34,948 bases of DNA, taken from assembly GCA_016208875.1 (NCBI GenBank), contig JACQXD010000100.1, forward strand, positions 1 to 34,948, in the 5' to 3' direction. Both the position numbers and the translations under genes were made by a program. Origin of the DNA: Nitrospirota bacterium. Lineage in GTDB: Bacteria > Nitrospirota > Thermodesulfovibrionia > Thermodesulfovibrionales > UBA1546. Positions 9,242 through 19,467 of the stretch are shown here, in pieces (position 1 is the first letter of the stretch; every line of letters starts with the position of its first letter). The notes below the pieces were generated by a model that ran no database searches, was not told where the DNA came from, and was given only the letters and a program-made list of their open reading frames with translations.

Positions 9242-12200
9242 CCAAAGTATTTAATCCAGCATTCATCATTATTCCATTTTTGATGTTTCTTTTCTATCCA
9301 TCTCTGCTTTATGCGAGCAGTAGCGGCGCTGATACTTTTTATGACTCGCCGGGACTTGACCCAAACAGGGTAACCGAAGGCATTGCTGATTTTGAGCATA
9401 TAGACCCCTATACCGGAGGTTTAACATTGAATTTTGTGGATATGCGTCTTCCCGGCAATGGAGGGCTTGACCTTGTAATACAGAGGACATATAACTCAAA
9501 GAATGCATGTCGGGAGTGGAGTGAAACCTCCGGTGGAGGTTCAACCGTTCTTTCATGCCAGAACACAAATATAGATCAGGGGCAAAGCTCATGGGTTGGA
9601 ATGGGCTGGTCATTGCATATGGGCAGGGTGATAGTTTCTTCGACAAGCCCGAAATACGTAATTGAAATGCCTGACGGCTCTCAACATGCGGCATATTTGA
9701 AGACAGGAGAAGCAAATAAATATATAACTAAAGATTACTGGATATTGGATGCCTCTACTGCTTCTTCTTATGTCCTGACATTTACCGATGGAAAGAAGAT
9801 GACTTTTGGTCAGAATTACGGCGGTAATGTTTATTATGCCACAAAGATTGAAGACACAAACGGCAATGCAATTACCATAACCTATAATACCTATAGTAGT
9901 GGCCATGAATCGGAGTATGAAGGAACGATAAAAAGTATTACAGACTCTGCAAGTAGAACAACCAGTTTCACTCTTACATCTTCTAAAATCGGAGGAAGAT
10001 ACAGGTTATCAAAAATCACGCGGCCTGACAGCAAAACAATCACCTTTTCTTACACAGAAAAATCAAGTGGCTTATCTGCAATTTTAGATTCAGTTAAACC
10101 ACCGGAAGGAAATTCATGGAGCTTTTCGTATGGCACAAGTATTTATGAATTGACCAAGATCACAACGCCATACGGCGGGAGTATTGATTATCAGTATGCT
10201 AAGAACGGCTTTGATTATTATGTGTCCGGTTCGAAGTGCCAGAGCAACTTCAGAACAGTTTCCCAAAAAACAACATCAGGGGTAACTAATACAGGCACAT
10301 GGAATTTTTATTATTTCGAAGGAACCTACAAGAATGAAACAAGGATCACCGATCCATGCAGCAGGACTATTAAATACAAGCATTACGGATATAACAGCGG
10401 GCTGACAGCCGGATATATATGGGAACTCGGACTGCCCATATCGAAAGAAACACTTCAAGGAACAGTTAGTGAAGAAACGGTAACTTATAGCTGGACAAAA
10501 TCAGCTTCCATATCCAGCGACAATTATTCAGGGCCGACGTGTGGAAGCAGCACGCTCAAAGATTCTTACGCTGTCTATGTCCCATATTTATCAAGCCAAT
10601 CCATCACGCGGGACAGCAAGACGTACACAACAAGTTACAGCGGTCATGACTCTTACGGGAACCCCGGCACAATCTCCGAATCAGGTGACAAGACGAGAAC
10701 TACAACCAAAGAATATTGGTATAACACAACAAAAAATATAGTTCATGATAAGCCATCAAAAGAGACTGTCTCCGGCGGTTTTTCCGGCAGTTTCACGTCA
10801 AACTATACGTATGACACTAACACAGGCAATCTCACACAATTGAAAAAATATGGGGTTACAACAGATTACACATATTACAGCAATGGTAATCTTTATACCG
10901 TGACCGATGCTAATAGCAATAAAACAACATATGTGTGGAGTTACGGCAGAATCTCAAAAATAACAAACCCTGTATACTCAATCTCGCGAACCATTAATTC
11001 CATTGGTACAATTGCAAGCGAGACAAATGGAAGAAATAATACAACATCCTTTGCCTATGACGGCAATCTCAGATTAACAAGCATAGACCCTCCTGTTGGA
11101 AACACGACCACTTACACCTACTCGACTGACGGGAAGACCAAAACGGAAACGAGGGGCAGTTTCTATACTTACTATTACTTTGACGGCTTGGGAAGGCCAT
11201 CGGGGACAAAGGACAGCATTGGAGTAACTACGGATATTACGTATAAAAGCTGTGGTCTGAAAGATTATACCGATTCAAATATCGGAGATAAAACCTCCTT
11301 TGATAATTTCGGAAGGGTAACGACAATACTGCATGAAGATAGTAATAAGATTACCTATTCATATTCGGGCAGCGATGTTACTGTTACAGACGAGGCAGGT
11401 AATAAGACATATCTTTATTATAATGCCTTTGGGAATCCCGATGAAAAACTACTGGTAAGCGAAAAAGACCCTCATCTCATCTCCTATCTCAGAGTAATAC
11501 CACAACCTATGATTACAACATCCTCGGAAGCGTCACAAGCATCACACAGGGAAGTGTAACAAGATCATTCAGTTACGACACAACAAAGAACTTCCTCACC
11601 TCATAGTCACACCCTGAAAAGGGAACTATTACGTATACACAGTATAATTTAGGAAATCTTAAAACCAAAAAAGATAGTTTGGGGACAACATATTACTATT
11701 ATGATGGTCTAAACCGTCTCACAAGCATCGGTTATGGTTCTAATACTATAAAGTTTGGGTATGACAATGCAAATAACAGGATTTCGATGGATAACCCTTC
11801 TGTTTCGATAGATTATGAATATGACGCTGCAAATCGCCCGACCAAGAAGATTGAAACCATATCAGGGAGAACCTATACTACGACTTACGGATATGACGGC
11901 AATGATAATATTACCAGCTTCGGCTACCCTTCAGGCACGAGTGCTGCATATACCTACAACTCCAATAATCAGGTAACACAAATTACCGGTTTTGGCGGCA
12001 GCATAACGAGTGTGAGTTACTGTACCACGGGAACCTGCATAGGTCTTCCATCAAGTTTTATTTCTCCGGATGGGCTTACTACGGATATCTCATACAGCAG
12101 CAGAAATCTTACTACACAGATTAAGGTCGGCTCTTCTGCTCTCAATGTGGCATACGGTTACGACAGCAGGGGTAATACGACTTCAATCACAAATAATCTT

Positions 12201-13169
12201 GACAGTACGAAAAATCAAACACCGGGGTACGATTCTCTGAGCAGGCTTACGACATTCAATTCAAACAGCGGATTATGGGGGACAGGGTCTTTTACCTATG
12301 ATTCATTGGGAAACAGGAAGACTAAGGCAGTTGCGAGTGATACGACAAATTATACCTACTCGAGCAACAGGCTTACGTCATCTACCGGAGGAGAACCTGC
12401 GAGTTATGGTTACAATGGCGATGGCGATGTTACATCCATAGACGGCAGCACTCTCGCTTACGACAGTCTCCATAATCTTACAAGTTACAACGGCGCAGGC
12501 TTCACATATGACGGCGACGGAATGAGGGTGACAAAGACGGCAAACAGTAGCACAACCGTATATCACTATGACCAACAGGGCAGAGTTATTTCGGAAAATG
12601 ACGGCAACGGGAATTTGCTATCGGATTATATTTATCTCAATGGGATGCTTGCAGCGAGAATAGATACCGCCCTTGATCTTACAGTCTCGAACTCAGGCAC
12701 CGGCACCGGGAAAATAACAAGCTCTCCCGCTGGAATAGATTGCGGAACCGATTGTTCTGAGAATTACAATCATGGAACTTCTGTAACGCTTACTGCAACT
12801 CCCGAAACAAGTTCGACATTTTCCGGTTGGTCCGGAGGCGGATGTTCCGGCACAGGCACAACGTGTACCATAACGATGGATTCAGACAAAACTGTTACGG
12901 CTGCGTTCACAATCAAGACATTCACAGTAACTACATGGGCAGGCTTAAATGGAACGATCACCCCTTCGGGAAATGTGACGGTAAACTACGGCAGCAATCA
13001 GACATTTGAGATAACACCTGTTGGAGGGTATCACGTTGAAAACGTAACGGTTGACAATGTATCGGTGGGAGTGATAACGACCTATACATTCAGCAGCGTA
13101 ACTGCCGATCATGCTATAAGTGCAATTTTTTCGATCAACGAGGGAGTGAGGGAGAAATTATGTAGGTAG
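9238..13169 (+). pseudogene. RHS/YD-repeat protein with InlB-type repeats at the C-terminus; one frameshift (about 11480-11495) and one in-frame amber stop (11604-11606)
   Basis: ORF 9238-11559 (signal peptide, FEHIDPYTGGLTLNFVDMRLPGNGGLDLVIQRTYNSK, YD repeats). The other frame reads SNTTTYDYNILGSVTSITQGSVTRSFSYDTTKNFLTS*SHPEKGTITYTQYNLGNLKTKKD into ORF 11679-13169. Confidence 0.85.
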
Positions 13170-13274
13170 AGAGGGAAATCATCAGGAGAACAGAAAAGGG
13201 GACAACTGTTGATGCTCAGTAATTAGGTAACTCTTTTTGGGTGTCACAGTATAAACTGTAACACAGAAGGAGGT

Positions 13275-13462
13275 ACCGATGAAACATGAACAGCAGGTAG
13301 TGATAAAACAATGGATTCCGAAAAGAGGACGCTGCTTCAGGTAGCAGTCGAAGATACGTTCAGTCGGACGAGATTTTTACTATTCTCATGGGCGATCAGG
13401 TGGAACCGAGAAAAGATTTTATTACCAGACACGCCTTAGAGGCAAGGAACATAGATATCTAA
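13275..13462 (+). pseudogene. gyrB: Decayed 3' fragment of DNA gyrase subunit B
   Basis: [19 protein letters not shown], then a shift to [32 protein letters not shown], matching the highly conserved GyrB C-terminus (TMxPExRTLLQV...LMGDxVEPRRxFIExxALxxxNLDI). Confidence 0.85.
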
Positions 13463-13484
13463 GGCGACTCGGGGCTTGTTTTGT

Positions 13485-14642
13485 CTACCCGATCCTCCTC
13501 AATCCATCCGCAATCCTCAACTGCACGGCGCGCCAGGTTGGAAAAAGGGCAGCCATCGACCCTACGAGCAAGGCAATGGCAATGTCCATATAGACGGTTT
13601 TGGTATCTACATTAAATACCGGGAAATATGTGCTCATTGCATCCCCGAATGCCTTTGCAGCAGGGAATGTGAGGGCAATACCGAGGGCGCAGCCGATAAA
13701 TGAGATTATCAGGGATTCGCCGAATATAAGTCCGGCAATATGCGGGATGCCGAAGCCCAGCGTCTTCATTATTGCATATTCACCGATCCTTTCCCTCGCA
13801 GTCATTGCCATAGTATTTGCCATAACAGCCATTATTATGATTATCACGACGTACGAGACTATCTGAACGGCGATGACGATCGCCTCAGTCATCGAGACAA
13901 AACTAAGCTGGAATGCCCTCTCGGTTTCTGTTATGGTCTCTGCAAGCGAATTCTTAAACATCTTATCTATTGCTGCCGCCACATCCGATGCAAGGTCCGG
14001 ATTCATTACACGTACGGTAAACCATCCCACATGATCGGCCCTGTAAGGAGTGATCTTTTTTAACGACTCATTGAGGTAATCCCAGTGGAAAAAGAATTGG
14101 GTTTCGTCCGTACCTTTTTGAGCACCCTTATAAATTCCGCGAAGTACAAAATCCCAGTTGCCGGGGAATATCGTACCCCTAAGCGTGATAATGTCTCCGA
14201 TCTTCCAGCCGTATTTCCGGGCAACCTTCCTTCCTGCAACACAGGCCTTTCTGTCGCGAATGAAATCATTTCTCTGGTTCTCGGTCAGTACAAATTCAGG
14301 CCAGAGTTCAAAGATGGTATTTGCATCCACTGCGAAATTGGGGATAAAATTCTTTTCATCTATATAAATCCCCCCGAACCAATAGGCATAAGAAACATTC
14401 TTTACCCCCGGTATCTGTCTGATTTTATCCTTATATGACAGTGGTAGGAAAAATATTAGAGATATTGCATTCCTCGTTACGAGTCGCCCTGCCGAAGACG
14501 CCTCAACACCTGCATACCATGCGCCTATAACGGTGCGGAGGAGACCAAAGGCAAGGATGGCTATCGTGATGCCGAGGATCGTCAGGGACGTACGGAGCTT
14601 ATGACGAAAGGCGTTCTTAAAGAGGAGTTTCGATATGTGCAT
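13485..14642 (-). CDS. MacB/FtsX-like ABC transporter permease
   Basis: N-terminal TM plus periplasmic domain, then TARERIGEYAIMKTLGFGIPHIAGLIFGESLIISFIGCALGI typical of FtsX/MacB permeases; operon with ATPase and membrane fusion protein. Confidence 0.9.
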   Translation of the reverse strand: MHISKLLFKNAFRHKLRTSLTILGITIAILAFGLLRTVIGAWYAGVEASSAGRLVTRNAISLIFFLPLSYKDKIRQIPGVKNVSYAYWFGGIYIDEKNFIPNFAVDANTIFELWPEFVLTENQRNDFIRDRKACVAGRKVARKYGWKIGDIITLRGTIFPGNWDFVLRGIYKGAQKGTDETQFFFHWDYLNESLKKITPYRADHVGWFTVRVMNPDLASDVAAAIDKMFKNSLAETITETERAFQLSFVSMTEAIVIAVQIVSYVVIIIIMAVMANTMAMTARERIGEYAIMKTLGFGIPHIAGLIFGESLIISFIGCALGIALTFPAAKAFGDAMSTYFPVFNVDTKTVYMDIAIALLVGSMAALFPTWRAVQLRIADGLRRIG

Positions 14643-15336
14643 TTAAAATACCCTTATCGAGATGTCTTATGATATGGGCCTTTTTTGCAGCCCTCGGATC
14701 ATGTGTGACCATAATAATAGTCTTGCCCAATTCGTGGACAAGACGTTCCATAAGGTCAAGTATATCTTCGGCAGAGACCCTGTCGAGATCACCTGTAGGT
14801 TCATCGGCAACGAGTATTGAAGGATCGGCGACTACTGCTCTGGCTATGGCAACCCTTTGCTGCTGTCCGCCTGACAATTGAGCCGGATAATGGTCCATTC
14901 TGTCCGTAAGGTTTACAACACGGAGGGCAAGCTCCGCATGCTCCTTTCTCTTTTTCCCCGGAAGATCGGTCAACAGCAGAGGCAATTCAACATTCTCAAA
15001 GGCAGTCAGCACAGGTATGAGGTTATAGAATTGGAAGATGAACCCGACATTGGAGCTGCGCCACCCGGCAAGCTCTGTTTCCGAGAGTAAAGTAATGTCT
15101 ACCCCGCCTATTTTTATGACGCCGCTGTCGGCCTTATCGATCCCTGCTATCAGATTCAGCAGCGTGCTCTTCCCCGAACCCGAAGGTCCCTTTAGGGCCA
15201 TGAATTCACCTTCGGCTATATCGAGGGTGATGTCCTGAAGAACAGGCAGTATCTGGCTGCCCCGGTGGTATGACTTAAAAAGATTTTTTATCTCGACAAT
15301 GGGCGGGTTGGATCCCATATTTTCACTTTTCCGCAA
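14617..15336 (-). CDS. MacB/LolD-like ABC transporter ATP-binding protein
   Basis: Walker A GPSGSGKST, signature LSGGQQQR, Walker B ILVADEPTGDLD. Confidence 0.95.
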   Translation of the reverse strand: MRKSENMGSNPPIVEIKNLFKSYHRGSQILPVLQDITLDIAEGEFMALKGPSGSGKSTLLNLIAGIDKADSGVIKIGGVDITLLSETELAGWRSSNVGFIFQFYNLIPVLTAFENVELPLLLTDLPGKKRKEHAELALRVVNLTDRMDHYPAQLSGGQQQRVAIARAVVADPSILVADEPTGDLDRVSAEDILDLMERLVHELGKTIIMVTHDPRAAKKAHIIRHLDKGILNAHIETPL

Positions 15337-16540
15337 CCCTGATCTTTGAGCCGCTTCTTAATTTGTTCGACGGCCTCGAAACTACCCTGTCTCCTACCGA
15401 GACTCCGCTTAAGACTTCGACCATGTCTCCAATCCGTATGCCGACTGTAACCGGGGTCTCTAGGGCACGGTTTTCTTTTACGAGAAAGATCGACCTCTTT
15501 CCATTTCGGTCAGTGATGGATTCAGGATTGACTGCTATATGCGGTTTCTGTTCTTCGGGCTTAACCGCTCTCTGAAGAAACGCAACCTTCGCACTCATCT
15601 CGGGCAGTATGCGATTATCTCTGTCTAAAAATTTTATCTTGACCATTACCGAGGCCTTCGTGCGGTCGGCAGTTGGAACTATCATATGCATTTCACCGAT
15701 GAATCTCGATTCCGGCAGGGCATCGAGTTGTATCTCACACGGCTGCCGCAGCCTTATCTTTTCAAGATTCGATTCCGAGACGTCAGCCTCTACCTGTAAA
15801 GAGGACATATCGGCGATGGTAACGACAGCAGCCTTTGCATTTGCAGCAGCACCGAGCGGTGTTATTATATCTCCTACATCTGCATTTTTAGTCAATACCA
15901 CTGCATCAAACGGTGCGCGGATAAGGGTATACTCCACGGCAACTTCTGCTGCATCGAGAGCGGCCATTGCCGCGGCTATGGCAAATTCGGCGCCGGCCGT
16001 TGCTGCCGTTGCCTTTTTATAACGGGCATATGCGGCGTCATAATCTGCCTTCGATATGAGTTCTTCGGATAAAAGTTCTTTGTAACGATTATAATTGAGT
16101 GCTGCTGCATCGAGCTCGGCCTTTGCCTCATCGAGGGAAGAACGTACATTGTTAAGGTTAGCCTCCGCCTGTTTTTTAGCAGCCAGTGCATCATTCCCTT
16201 CGAGACGGGCTATGATCTGACCGCTCTTGACCCTGTCTCCTTCCTCCACTCCCAGCCACTCGAGCCTGCCGGTAGTTTTTGATGCAAGGGAGGCCTTACG
16301 CTGGGCAACTACATAACCGCTGGCATTCAGCGAAGTAAAGGTCTGGGATGGATAAATCTGCGCAACAGTAGCAACCTCCACTTTAACAGGTGGTGTAAAT
16401 ATCCCGATGAAATAAAGAAGTCCTATAAAAATTATAGACAGCGATACCGAAATCCAGCGAAATAATTTTCTGTGACCCTTCGGCTTGATAGCTGTACCGG
16501 ATTTGTCTATCTTTAATCTTAAAAGGTCTTCATCTGCCAT
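15323..16540 (-). CDS. HlyD/MacA-like efflux periplasmic adaptor
   Basis: N-terminal TM; GRLEWLGVEEGDRVKSGQIIARLEGNDALAAKKQAEANL; ..YTLIRAPFDAVVLTKNADVGDIITPLGAA. Confidence 0.9.
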   Translation of the reverse strand: MADEDLLRLKIDKSGTAIKPKGHRKLFRWISVSLSIIFIGLLYFIGIFTPPVKVEVATVAQIYPSQTFTSLNASGYVVAQRKASLASKTTGRLEWLGVEEGDRVKSGQIIARLEGNDALAAKKQAEANLNNVRSSLDEAKAELDAAALNYNRYKELLSEELISKADYDAAYARYKKATAATAGAEFAIAAAMAALDAAEVAVEYTLIRAPFDAVVLTKNADVGDIITPLGAAANAKAAVVTIADMSSLQVEADVSESNLEKIRLRQPCEIQLDALPESRFIGEMHMIVPTADRTKASVMVKIKFLDRDNRILPEMSAKVAFLQRAVKPEEQKPHIAVNPESITDRNGKRSIFLVKENRALETPVTVGIRIGDMVEVLSGVSVGDRVVSRPSNKLRSGSKIRVAEK

Positions 16541-16589
16541 TACTAATCTCTATCAATAATTGATAAGTTTTTATTATAGCAAAAGGGTA

Positions 16590-16680
16590 TGGCGGAGAGA
16601 GTGGGATTTGAACCCACGGTGCGGTATTAGCGCACACACGATTTCCAGTCGTGCTCCTTCGGCCTCTCGGACATCTCTCC
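16590..16680 (-). tRNA. tRNA-Ser(GGA) with encoded CCA
   Basis: Reverse complement GGAGAGATGTCCGAGAGGCCGAAGGAGCACGACTGGAAATCGTG...GGGTTCAAATCCCACTCTCTCCGCCA; long variable arm; anticodon GGA. Confidence 0.95.
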
Positions 16681-16822
16681 AGAAATAAGGATGTCTAAAA
16701 ATTCTAACCGATGAACCCGGATTAAATCAACAAGCCCACCCGTCGCACAGTGTGTATGTGCAGGCTAAATTCCTCTGTCCTATTTTTGCATCTACTAATG
16801 TTGCATCGAATCCACATTTAAA

Positions 16823-16911
16823 GATAGTGAATAGTGTATAGTGTATAGCGAATAAAATATCATAACTTACCGATTTTTAACTATTAACTTATAACTCAAA
16901 ACTCAAAGCTC
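16823..16911. repeat. 7-nt-period tandem repeats (two arrays)
   Basis: gatagtg aatagtg tatagtg tatagcg aataaaa, and ttaacta ttaactt ataactc aaaactc aaagctc. Confidence 0.7.
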
Positions 16912-17243
16912 ATTATTGGCCTTTTTCTTGCATATATAAATTTTTTTATAAGACGCCGGTTGCTTTGGGTAATAAACAAAATAAAAAGCTTGACAAAAAG
17001 TATTGAGTAAATATACAATTTTGCAAAATGCTGTATCTTGAAAATATATTCGTTCGGGCTTTTAAAATTACTAAGAGGCTTCCATTGGAGGCTGAGACCC
17101 GTTTATGGGGAGGTGATGTAGAGGAATAGAGTGCGACGTAAAAAAAGAGGGTGAATCGGTAACAGACGCCGAATCACGAAAATGTCCTGTACAGCAGGAC
17201 GAAATCCTTAGATAACACAAAAATAAAAAGGAGGGTTAGCAAA

Positions 17244-18545
17244 TTGAAGAAGTATTTAACTATAATTTTAGCTGCAGTTTTTGTTCTCGGTTTTGCAGCC
17301 AGTGCCCTTGCTGATGCAGTAACCGCAAAGGACGACACAAAGATCACACTGGGTGGCGAATTGAGGGTTAGAGGCTGGTATCTGGATAATGCCTCCGGAA
17401 CCAGAAGGGCAATATCAACCCCGACAGACGGTGTTTCTCAGGGCTGGTACGACGAGAGGGTAAGGCTGAGGCTTATGGCAGATGTAACCCAAAACACAAG
17501 TGGTTATGTTGCACTCGAGACAAGCTCGGGCACGGGTGACTCCAATACATGGGGAAACCTCAATAGCAAGCAGGGCGGTGTTATCAGTATTCTCGAGGCG
17601 TGGATTCTCCATAAAGGATCCGGACTCCTCGGAATTCCTGCAGGCCTCAAGATAGGTCATATGCCTCTGGCACTCGGTGAAAAACAGTTCTTGGATCACA
17701 CAAAGTTCGGTGACGATGCAATAGTCTTCTTTATGGATCCGTCAAAGGAACTCCATGTAGGACTGCTCACTGCAAAACTTTCAGAGGCTACTTCTGCTAC
17801 GAACAGTGCGGCCGATATCGACGGCTATGTTGGCCTTTTGGTGTATAAACTCGATAAGGACAACACCCTCGGCGCCAACTTTTCGCATGTGAATTATTCG
17901 GACGGTGAACTTGCATTCTCAAACTTCGGGCTTCATGCAAACGGGATGCTGGCAGGTCTCTCTTACAATACAGAGCTTGACCTTCAGTTCGGTGATGAGA
18001 GCCCAACTACGGAATTTGGCGGCTACGGATTCCTCCTCGGCCTCGGTTACAAGATGGATCCTGTAACCATAAGGGGTCAGTTTGCCTACGGCAGCGGCGA
18101 CGACGATGCAGCCGACAGTAAGAACAAGGAGTTTCAGGTCACATCAGGCAATGATATTCACTATACCCAGATCTATGAGTACACAACAAGGACAGCCGCA
18201 AGTGCACAGGATTTAGCCAATTCAGGCGGCCGTTCATCCGGTATAGCAAACACAACTTATTTCAGACTCGGTCTCGATGCAAACCTGACGAAAGACCTGA
18301 TGGCGTCTATTGACGGCTTTCTTCTCAATGCAACTAAAGCAGTAGACTCAAAGAAGATCGGTACGGAATTCGATGCAAAGATTGCCTACAAGATAGACAA
18401 GAATCTCACCTATGCCTTTATGGTCGGTTATCTTGACACAGGAGAATGGTGGGAGGATTCAGTACTTACAGGTACTCCAAGTGAAAGAGAGGCGAACAAC
18501 AAAAACATAATTCAGGCAATGCATTCTCTCGTCCTGAGCTTCTAA
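17244..18545 (+). CDS. Outer-membrane porin-like beta-barrel protein
   Basis: Signal peptide MKKYLTIILAAVFVLGFAASALA; ITLGGELRVRGWYLDN; alternating amphipathic strands; C-terminal Phe (LVLSF). Confidence 0.8.
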   Translation: MKKYLTIILAAVFVLGFAASALADAVTAKDDTKITLGGELRVRGWYLDNASGTRRAISTPTDGVSQGWYDERVRLRLMADVTQNTSGYVALETSSGTGDSNTWGNLNSKQGGVISILEAWILHKGSGLLGIPAGLKIGHMPLALGEKQFLDHTKFGDDAIVFFMDPSKELHVGLLTAKLSEATSATNSAADIDGYVGLLVYKLDKDNTLGANFSHVNYSDGELAFSNFGLHANGMLAGLSYNTELDLQFGDESPTTEFGGYGFLLGLGYKMDPVTIRGQFAYGSGDDDAADSKNKEFQVTSGNDIHYTQIYEYTTRTAASAQDLANSGGRSSGIANTTYFRLGLDANLTKDLMASIDGFLLNATKAVDSKKIGTEFDAKIAYKIDKNLTYAFMVGYLDTGEWWEDSVLTGTPSEREANNKNIIQAMHSLVLSF

Positions 18546-18550
18546 CAAAC

Positions 18551-18590
18551 CGTGATGCGTTATGCGTAAAGCGTAATGCGTGGTGAATCA
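18551..18590. repeat. 7-nt-period tandem repeat
   Basis: cgtgatg cgttatg cgtaaag cgtaatg cgtggtg aatc. Confidence 0.75.
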
Positions 18591-18592
18591 AA

Positions 18593-18624
18593 GGCGGGTC
18601 GCCGGAGGCGACCCGCCTTTTTTG
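18593..18624 (+). terminator. Rho-independent terminator of the porin gene
   Basis: Perfect 11-bp stem GGCGGGTCGCC-gga-GGCGACCCGCC followed by TTTTTTT. Confidence 0.9.
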
Positions 18625-18660
18625 TTGTTGCGGAATAAAGAACCCTGACCATCAAAACCT

Positions 18661-19467
18661 ATGGTAATATGTCAAAACAAAATGGAATCTTTTTTCTCCG
18701 GATCTTCCTATGACACACCTGAAAATACACCCCGCAGACTCGGGGACAGGTTATTTCTTAATACCCGGTGGTATTTTGTAGGCGGTTATCTGAGGGAATT
18801 CATCAGGAGTCGCTCAACGGCAACTAACGGTTATTACGATAGGAAGGCATGGGCAGAGTCTTCTTACAGGATATTCAAATTAATAGAGGAATGCGGTGGG
18901 CGGTTTCATCTGAGGGGATTGGAAAATATATATCCTTTAGAGAGACCGGTGGTCTTTATCAGTAACCATATGAGTACCCTCGAAACCTTAGTATTACCCT
19001 GCATTATCGCACCCCATATGGAGCTCACCTTTGTGGTTAAAGACAGCCTGGTAAAACACCCCTTATTCGGGCCTATAATGCGGGCAAGAAATCCTATCAT
19101 TGTAAGCAGGAAAAATCCGAGGGGAGATTTTCAAACAGTCATGACAGAGGGGAAGGAGTTATTAGTAAAGGGGATCTCAATTATTATCTTTCCCCAGAGT
19201 ACGAGAAGCCTAAGATTCGTTCCCGAAGAATTTAATACCCTCGGCGTTAAACTGGCAAGGGCGTCGGGTGTGCAGGCTGTGCCTGTGGCCGTTAAGACGG
19301 ATTTTTGGGGGACAGGCAGGTATATTAAAGAAGCAGGCCGTATAAACCGCAATAAACCCATCCATATAGTCTTTGGCCGGCCTATCTCGATTACGGGCAA
19401 CGGCAAAGAAGAACATAAACAGATCATTGATTTTATAGCCGATAACCTCAGTCAGTGGGGTGAGTGA
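18661..19467 (+). CDS. 1-acylglycerol-3-phosphate acyltransferase-like (PlsC family)
   Basis: NHMSTLET (HX4E variant), FPQSTRS, GVQAVPVAVKTDFWG. Confidence 0.8.
   Translation: MVICQNKMESFFSGSSYDTPENTPRRLGDRLFLNTRWYFVGGYLREFIRSRSTATNGYYDRKAWAESSYRIFKLIEECGGRFHLRGLENIYPLERPVVFISNHMSTLETLVLPCIIAPHMELTFVVKDSLVKHPLFGPIMRARNPIIVSRKNPRGDFQTVMTEGKELLVKGISIIIFPQSTRSLRFVPEEFNTLGVKLARASGVQAVPVAVKTDFWGTGRYIKEAGRINRNKPIHIVFGRPISITGNGKEEHKQIIDFIADNLSQWGE

Noticed and set aside
13230-13262. Hairpin GTGTCACAGTATAAACTGTAACAC after the third RHS gene
   Set aside because: A 10-bp stem with one mismatch and no T tract; could be a weak terminator or part of the rearranged gyrB junction, but is not supported enough.
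13600-14438. Plus-strand ORFs opposite the ABC permease
   Set aside because: Antisense shadows of a clear MacB/FtsX gene; composition not protein-like.
17080-17130. TPP riboswitch-like string ggctgagacccg
   Set aside because: The downstream conserved ACCTGA...GGGTAATGCCAGCG half is absent, and the gene is a porin, not thiamine-related.
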